A DNA stretch of 64,000 bases from an uncultured Cellulomonas sp. (lineage in GTDB: Bacteria > Actinomycetota > Actinomycetes > Actinomycetales > Cellulomonadaceae). Below, piece after piece: positions 59,843 to 64,000 of the stretch. The notes beneath the pieces were generated by a model, which was not told the DNA's origin, ran no database searches, and was given only the letters and a program-made list of their open reading frames with translations. The DNA is taken from NCBI RefSeq assembly GCF_947494015.1, contig NZ_CANLTL010000015.1:1-64000 (forward strand). The letters run 5' to 3'. Each line of letters opens with the position of its first letter. Position 1 is the first letter of the stretch. Made by a program: the position numbers and the translations under genes.

Positions 59843-61180
59843 GTGCACCTCCGCTCGCGCCCCCGGGACCGTGGACGGCGTCCGCGCCGGCCCGTGGCCG
59901 TGCGGGTGGCGGGCCTGCTCGCGGCGGCGTGCCTGGTCGGCTGCACCACCGTCCCGGGCGGGGCCACCGGCCACCCCGGCCGGGCGGCGCCGCCGGGTGA
60001 CGCCGCGACGTCGGCGGGGTCGGGCGTCGGGACACCGCCCCCGAGCCCCGCGCCGTCACCCGCGCCGGGTCCGCCGTCGACGGGACCCACGTCCGGCGGG
60101 TCCCCGGCTCCGACGCACTCACCCGCGACCCCGCCGCCGGCCTCACCCCCCGCCGACCCGCTGGCGGGGTGGACCGTCGAGCAGCAGGTGGCCCAGGTGC
60201 TCATGGTGGGCGTCCGCACCTCGGCGCCCCAGCAGCTCAGCCACGACCTCGTGGCGGACGGCACGGTCGCCAACGTGTTCCTCCAGGGGCGCACCGAGGC
60301 GGGCCGGGTGCGCGTGGGCAACCTCGTGCGGTGGTTCACGGACGACCTCCCGGCTGGACCCGGGCACGGCCGGCCGCTGCTCGTGGCCACCGACCAGGAG
60401 GGCGGCCAGGTGCAGGTCCTGCGCGGGCAGGGGTTCAGCGACATCCCGACCGCGGTGCAGCAGGGCCGCACCGAGCCCGCGGCGCTGCGCTCCTCGGCGA
60501 CCGGGTGGGGCCGGGAGCTGGCCGCCGTCGGCGTCACCGTCGACCTCGCGCCGGTCGTCGACCTGCCCACACCGGCCGGGGCCGCGGCCAACGCCCCCGT
60601 GGGCCACGACGACCGGCAGTACGGGTTCACGGTCGACGACGTGGTGACCCACGCGTCCGCGTTCGCCGCGGGCATGGCGGACGCTGGGGTGCACACCGTG
60701 ATCAAGCACTTCCCGGGGCTCGGCCGGGTGACGGGCAACACCGACGCCGTCGACGGCGTCACCGACACCACGACCGACGCGGGCAGCGACCAGGTCGCCG
60801 TCGTGCGACGGATGGTCGACGACGGCGTCTGGGGGGTCATGGTGTCCACGGCCGACTACGCCCTGCTGGACCCCGGGGTCCCGGCCGCCTTCTCGCCGGT
60901 CGTCGTGGGGGACCTGCTGCGCGGGGACCTGGGCTTCGACGGGCTCGTCGTCACCGACGACCTCTCCGGTGCCGCCCAGGTCGCCGGGTGGACGCCCGGC
61001 GAGCGCGCGGTCCTCGCGGTGGCCGCCGGGTGCGACCTGGTGCTGGCCTCCGAGGTCCCGCAGGTCGCGCCCGAGATGGCGCAGGCTCTCAGCGCCCGGG
61101 CGCGGACCGACCCCGAGTTCGCCGCCCGGCTCGCGGACGCGGTCCGGCACGTCCTCGCGGCCAAGGCCGCGACGGCGTAG
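59843..61180 (+). CDS. Glycoside hydrolase family 3 lipoprotein
   Basis: The 445-aa protein begins with a basic stretch and a signal peptide with lipobox LVGC (Cys34), so it should be a lipoprotein outside the membrane, followed by a proline/serine-rich linker (~45-105). The GH3 domain shows VEQQVAQVLMVGVR, VATDQEGGQVQVLRG and GLVVTDDL with Asp372 as the probable nucleophile. The motif at 288-301 reads KHFPGLGRVTGNTD, where NagZ enzymes have a conserved histidine dyad; here Leu and Asp replace it. It may be a beta-N-acetylhexosaminidase relative or another beta-glycosidase. The start is leaderless. Confidence 0.87.
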   Translation: MHLRSRPRDRGRRPRRPVAVRVAGLLAAACLVGCTTVPGGATGHPGRAAPPGDAATSAGSGVGTPPPSPAPSPAPGPPSTGPTSGGSPAPTHSPATPPPASPPADPLAGWTVEQQVAQVLMVGVRTSAPQQLSHDLVADGTVANVFLQGRTEAGRVRVGNLVRWFTDDLPAGPGHGRPLLVATDQEGGQVQVLRGQGFSDIPTAVQQGRTEPAALRSSATGWGRELAAVGVTVDLAPVVDLPTPAGAAANAPVGHDDRQYGFTVDDVVTHASAFAAGMADAGVHTVIKHFPGLGRVTGNTDAVDGVTDTTTDAGSDQVAVVRRMVDDGVWGVMVSTADYALLDPGVPAAFSPVVVGDLLRGDLGFDGLVVTDDLSGAAQVAGWTPGERAVLAVAAGCDLVLASEVPQVAPEMAQALSARARTDPEFAARLADAVRHVLAAKAATA

Positions 61181-61258
61181 GCGGCCACCTCGGCTCCGCG
61201 GCGTCACCGCGTGGACACGTCGCGGCTGCGGTGGCGCGGCGTGCCGGACACCCCGCGA

Positions 61259-61274
61259 TCACCCGCATGGGTGA
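61259..61274. promoter_or_regulatory. Palindrome before the extracellular nuclease gene
   Basis: TCACCC-GCAT-GGGTGA is a perfect 6-4-6 inverted repeat 74 bp before the GTG at 61348. It could be an operator, for example for nutrient control of a secreted nuclease; nothing in the window tells which protein binds. Confidence 0.3.
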
Positions 61275-61347
61275 CGATGTCGGCGCGTCCGGCGACCACC
61301 GCGCGCCGGCCCACGCACGACCAGCCCCACCCACCGGAAGGTCCACC

Positions 61348-63963
61348 GTGCCCACAACTCCCCGCTGCGCGCGGCCCGCGCTCGCGGCAGCCGCCGCCTC
61401 GCTCGCGGTCGTCGGCCTGCCCGCAGTCGGCGCCGTCGCCGCCCCGCCGGCCGAGCCGTTCATCTCCGAGATCCACTACGACAACGCCGGGGGCGACGTC
61501 GGCGAGTTCGTGGAGGTCCAGCTGCCGGCCGGGACGTCCTCGGCGGGCCTGTCGGTCGTCCTCTACAACGGCAGCGGTGGCGCGTCGTACGCCACGCTCG
61601 GCCTCGCCCCGGTCTCGGCGCCGGCCGATGCGCCCGTGGTCGTCACGGTCGACGGTCCGGCCATCCAGAACGGCTCCCCGGACGGCATGGCACTGGTCCG
61701 CGACGGCGTGGTGCTGGAGTTCCTCTCCTACGAGGGGACGTTCACGGCGACCGGTGGCCCGGCCGCCGGCGCGACCAGCACGGACATCGGCGTGAGCGAG
61801 ACCGGCAGCGAGCCCGCCGGGCAGTCGCTGTCGCGCGCCCTCGACCCGTCCAGCGACGCGCTGGTCTGGTCCGGCCCGGCCGCCGCCACCCGCGGTGCCG
61901 TCAACGGCACCGTCGTGACCGAGCCGGAGCCCGAGCCGGCTGACGTGTGCGACACCACCCCGACCCACAGGATCGGCGCCGTGCAGGGGACCGGGGCGAC
62001 CACCCCGCTCGCCGGCCGCCAGGTGACCGTCCGCGGCGTCGTCGTCGGCGACGTCGAGGGGTTCTCCGGCTTCTACCTGCAGGACGTCACGGGCGACGGT
62101 GACGCCGCGACCTCCGACGGGATCTTCGTCTTCAGCCCGGTCGCGGTCGACCTGGGCGACACGGTGGGCGTCACCGGCGAGGCGGCGGAGTTCGGCGGCC
62201 AGACGCAGGTGATCTCGCGCACCGACGTCGAGGTGTGCGCCGAGGGCACCGTGGCCGACCTGCCCGCGGCCGCGCCGCTCGACCTGCCGGCCGACGACGC
62301 GACCCGGGAGCGGCTCGAGGGCATGCTCGTCGCACCGGTGGACACGCTGACCGTCAGCGAGGTGTTCGACCTGACCAGCTTCGGCGAGCTGACGCTCGCC
62401 GAGGGCGGCGTCCTGGTCCAGCCGACCGAGCTCGCGCGCCCCGGCACGCCGCAGGCCCGGCAGGTCGCGACCGACAACGCCCTGCGGCGCATCGTGCTCG
62501 ACGACGGCGTCTCGGCGCGGGTCAGCACGACCACCCGCCCGTACCTGTCGCCCACGACGCCGGTCCGGGTCGGTGACCCGCTGACGTTCACCGAGCCGCT
62601 CGTGCTCGGCTACGGGTTCGGCCAGTGGCGGCTGCAGCCGGCCGACGGCACGGCCGAGGGCGTGTTCGCCCCGCAGGACACCCGGCCGGACGTCCCCGCC
62701 GAGGTCGGGGGCGACGTGCAGATCGGGGCCTTCAACGTCCTGAACTACTTCCTCACCTTCGACCAGTCGGTCGGCCGCGGGGCGCGCAACGCCGCCGAGC
62801 TCGAGGAGCAGGCGGGCAAGATCGTGCCGGCGATCCTCGCGCTGGACGCCGACGTCGTGACGCTGATGGAGATCGAGGACACCGACTCCACCGGGCTGAC
62901 CCCGGGCGACGCCGACACCGCGCTGGCCGATCTGGTGCGCCGCCTCAACGCCGCGGTGGGCGAGGACGTCTGGACGTACGTGCCGCTGCCCGCCGAGCTG
63001 TACGCGGTCGACCGCGACGTGATCCGCAACGGGATCATCCTCCGCGGGGACGTCGTCCAGCCGGTCGGCGACCCGGTGGGCCTGGTCGACGAGTCCGTGT
63101 GGTCCAACGCCCGCGAGCCGATCGCGCAGACGTTCGTCAAGGACGGCGACGCGTTCACCGTGGTCGCCAACCACTTCAAGTCCAAGGGCTCGGGCGGCTC
63201 GGCCACCGGGGACAACGTCGACGACGGCGACGGGCAGGGCGCCTGGAACGGCGACCGCACCCGGCAGGCCGCCTCGCTGGCGGCGTTCGTGGCCGACCTG
63301 CGCGCGGGGGCCGGCGAGGACGACGTCGTGCTGCTGGGCGACCTCAACGCCTACACCCAGGAGGACCCGGTCGAGGCGCTGCGCGACGCCGGGTTCGTCG
63401 ACCTCGGGGAGCAGCTCGACCCGGGCCGGTACAGCTACGTGTTCGACGACATGTCGGGCTCGCTCGACCACGCGCTGGCGACCGCGTCGCTGGCCGCCAA
63501 GGTCACCGACCTCACGCACTGGAACGTCAACGCGGTGGAGTCGTTCGCCTACCAGTACACCGGTGACCCGGCGCTCTACGCCCGGACCCCGTACCGGTCC
63601 AGCGACCACGACCCGCTCGTGCTCGGGATCGACCTCGAGGAGCGCTGCGCCGGGCTGCTGCCCACGATCCGCGGCACCGCCGGCGACGACGTGCTCCGGG
63701 GCGGCAACGGCCGCGACGTGATCATGGGCCTGGGTGGCGACGACGTGATCGTCGGCGGCAACGGCGACGACGTCGTCTGCGGCGGCGCCGGCGACGACCG
63801 GCTCACCGGTGACAACGGCGACGACACCCTGCTGGGCGGCTTCGGTGACGACGTCCTGGTCGGCGCCAACGGCAGTGACCGGCTCGTCGGTGGTCCGGGC
63901 ACGGACCTGCTCGACCAGGGCAACGGCAAGGGGCGGGCCGAGCAGGACGGCCCCGAGTCCTGA
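61348..63963 (+). CDS. Secreted nuclease: LTD, endonuclease/exonuclease/phosphatase and RTX domains (871 aa)
   Basis: GTG 61348 follows GGAAGG at 6 nt. A signal peptide ends near residue 32 (VAA). Residues ~35-165 are a lamin-tail domain (FISEIHYDNAGGDVGEFVEV), ~195-300 an OB-like part (GVVVGDVEGFSGFYLQDVTG), and ~457-760 an EEP nuclease domain (IGAFNVLNYF, VVTLMEIED, VANHFKSKGSGG, VVLLGDLNAY, SSDHDPL with Asp753/His754). Residues ~776-856 are RTX-type calcium-binding repeats (GTAGDDVLRGGNG and others). The order matches ExeM/NucH-like extracellular DNases. It probably degrades DNA outside the cell for nutrients. It follows the GH3 gene in the same direction. Confidence 0.92.
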   Translation: MPTTPRCARPALAAAAASLAVVGLPAVGAVAAPPAEPFISEIHYDNAGGDVGEFVEVQLPAGTSSAGLSVVLYNGSGGASYATLGLAPVSAPADAPVVVTVDGPAIQNGSPDGMALVRDGVVLEFLSYEGTFTATGGPAAGATSTDIGVSETGSEPAGQSLSRALDPSSDALVWSGPAAATRGAVNGTVVTEPEPEPADVCDTTPTHRIGAVQGTGATTPLAGRQVTVRGVVVGDVEGFSGFYLQDVTGDGDAATSDGIFVFSPVAVDLGDTVGVTGEAAEFGGQTQVISRTDVEVCAEGTVADLPAAAPLDLPADDATRERLEGMLVAPVDTLTVSEVFDLTSFGELTLAEGGVLVQPTELARPGTPQARQVATDNALRRIVLDDGVSARVSTTTRPYLSPTTPVRVGDPLTFTEPLVLGYGFGQWRLQPADGTAEGVFAPQDTRPDVPAEVGGDVQIGAFNVLNYFLTFDQSVGRGARNAAELEEQAGKIVPAILALDADVVTLMEIEDTDSTGLTPGDADTALADLVRRLNAAVGEDVWTYVPLPAELYAVDRDVIRNGIILRGDVVQPVGDPVGLVDESVWSNAREPIAQTFVKDGDAFTVVANHFKSKGSGGSATGDNVDDGDGQGAWNGDRTRQAASLAAFVADLRAGAGEDDVVLLGDLNAYTQEDPVEALRDAGFVDLGEQLDPGRYSYVFDDMSGSLDHALATASLAAKVTDLTHWNVNAVESFAYQYTGDPALYARTPYRSSDHDPLVLGIDLEERCAGLLPTIRGTAGDDVLRGGNGRDVIMGLGGDDVIVGGNGDDVVCGGAGDDRLTGDNGDDTLLGGFGDDVLVGANGSDRLVGGPGTDLLDQGNGKGRAEQDGPES

Positions 63964-64000
63964 CCCGACCATCAGCAGCACCCCGCGACGCCGGCCGGCG

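Noticed and set aside
63964-64000. Start of another gene at the right edge
   Set aside because: The last 37 bases after the nuclease stop show no start codon with a ribosome site or other signal.

Overview
The window is very GC-rich, has dense overlapping genes with GTG starts, and carries several start codons preceded at 6-7 nt by an isolated TAnnnT box, as expected for leaderless actinobacterial transcripts. Gene content (GAF-ANTAR regulators, NarL-type two-component system, Gfo/Idh sugar genes, NAD-dependent zinc formaldehyde-type dehydrogenase, secreted nuclease) fits a soil or plant-associated actinobacterium, perhaps near Cellulomonas; the genus is an inference. No tRNA, rRNA, CRISPR array, integrase or insertion sequence was seen.

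Region 1 (1-34132, minus strand) is one long operon for a contractile injection system (eCIS type). Reading from a near-consensus promoter at 34102-34132 it runs: a 674-aa protein of unknown function, tail sheath, two gp19-like tube proteins, a gp26-like baseplate protein, a 66-aa protein, a CIS tube/adaptor protein, a LysM protein, a gpD/VgrG-type hub, a gp25-like wedge, a beta-helix/baseplate-J fusion, a second baseplate-J protein, a P2-I-like tail protein with a huge C-terminal extension, a 2705-aa DUF6519/beta-helix giant, two small proteins, a gp5-like spike, and four proteins of unknown function, the last cut by the left edge. Most neighbours overlap by ATGA or GTGA, so the operon looks translationally coupled. 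Capsid, portal and terminase genes are absent, so it is not an intact prophage. The AAA+ ATPase, cap and a certain tape measure are not visible; they may lie beyond coordinate 1.

Region 2 (34234-38754, plus strand) is a divergent 1506-aa protein with an N-terminal HExxH segment resembling DUF4157 and a hydrophobic central block. It is the best candidate for the cargo of the injection system. Just beyond it is a scar: the first ~37 codons of a photolyase-related gene, which suggests the island landed in that gene.

Region 3 (38994-48979) holds regulators and metabolism: an RsbW-like ATPase, two paralogous GAF proteins (one with ANTAR), an RluA-family pseudouridine synthase, a divergent sugar locus (Gfo/Idh; ThuA plus a second Gfo/Idh), a DUF2252 protein, an EamA transporter and a GAF-LuxR regulator.

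Region 4 (49121-53734) is a four-gene operon (class II aldolase, HAD phosphatase, DhaL, DhaK) convergent with an fdhA-like dehydrogenase. Two strong hairpins separate them, and similar GGGGA/TCCCC palindromes lie about 100-110 bp upstream of both start codons, suggesting shared control.

Region 5 (53898-64000) holds a winged-helix regulator with an SRPBCC protein behind a palindrome, a DHFR/RibD-like reductase, a membrane protein with an 11-G tract at its start, a SHOCT protein, a NarL/NarX-type pair, a GH3 lipoprotein with a leaderless promoter, and a secreted LTD-nuclease-RTX protein.
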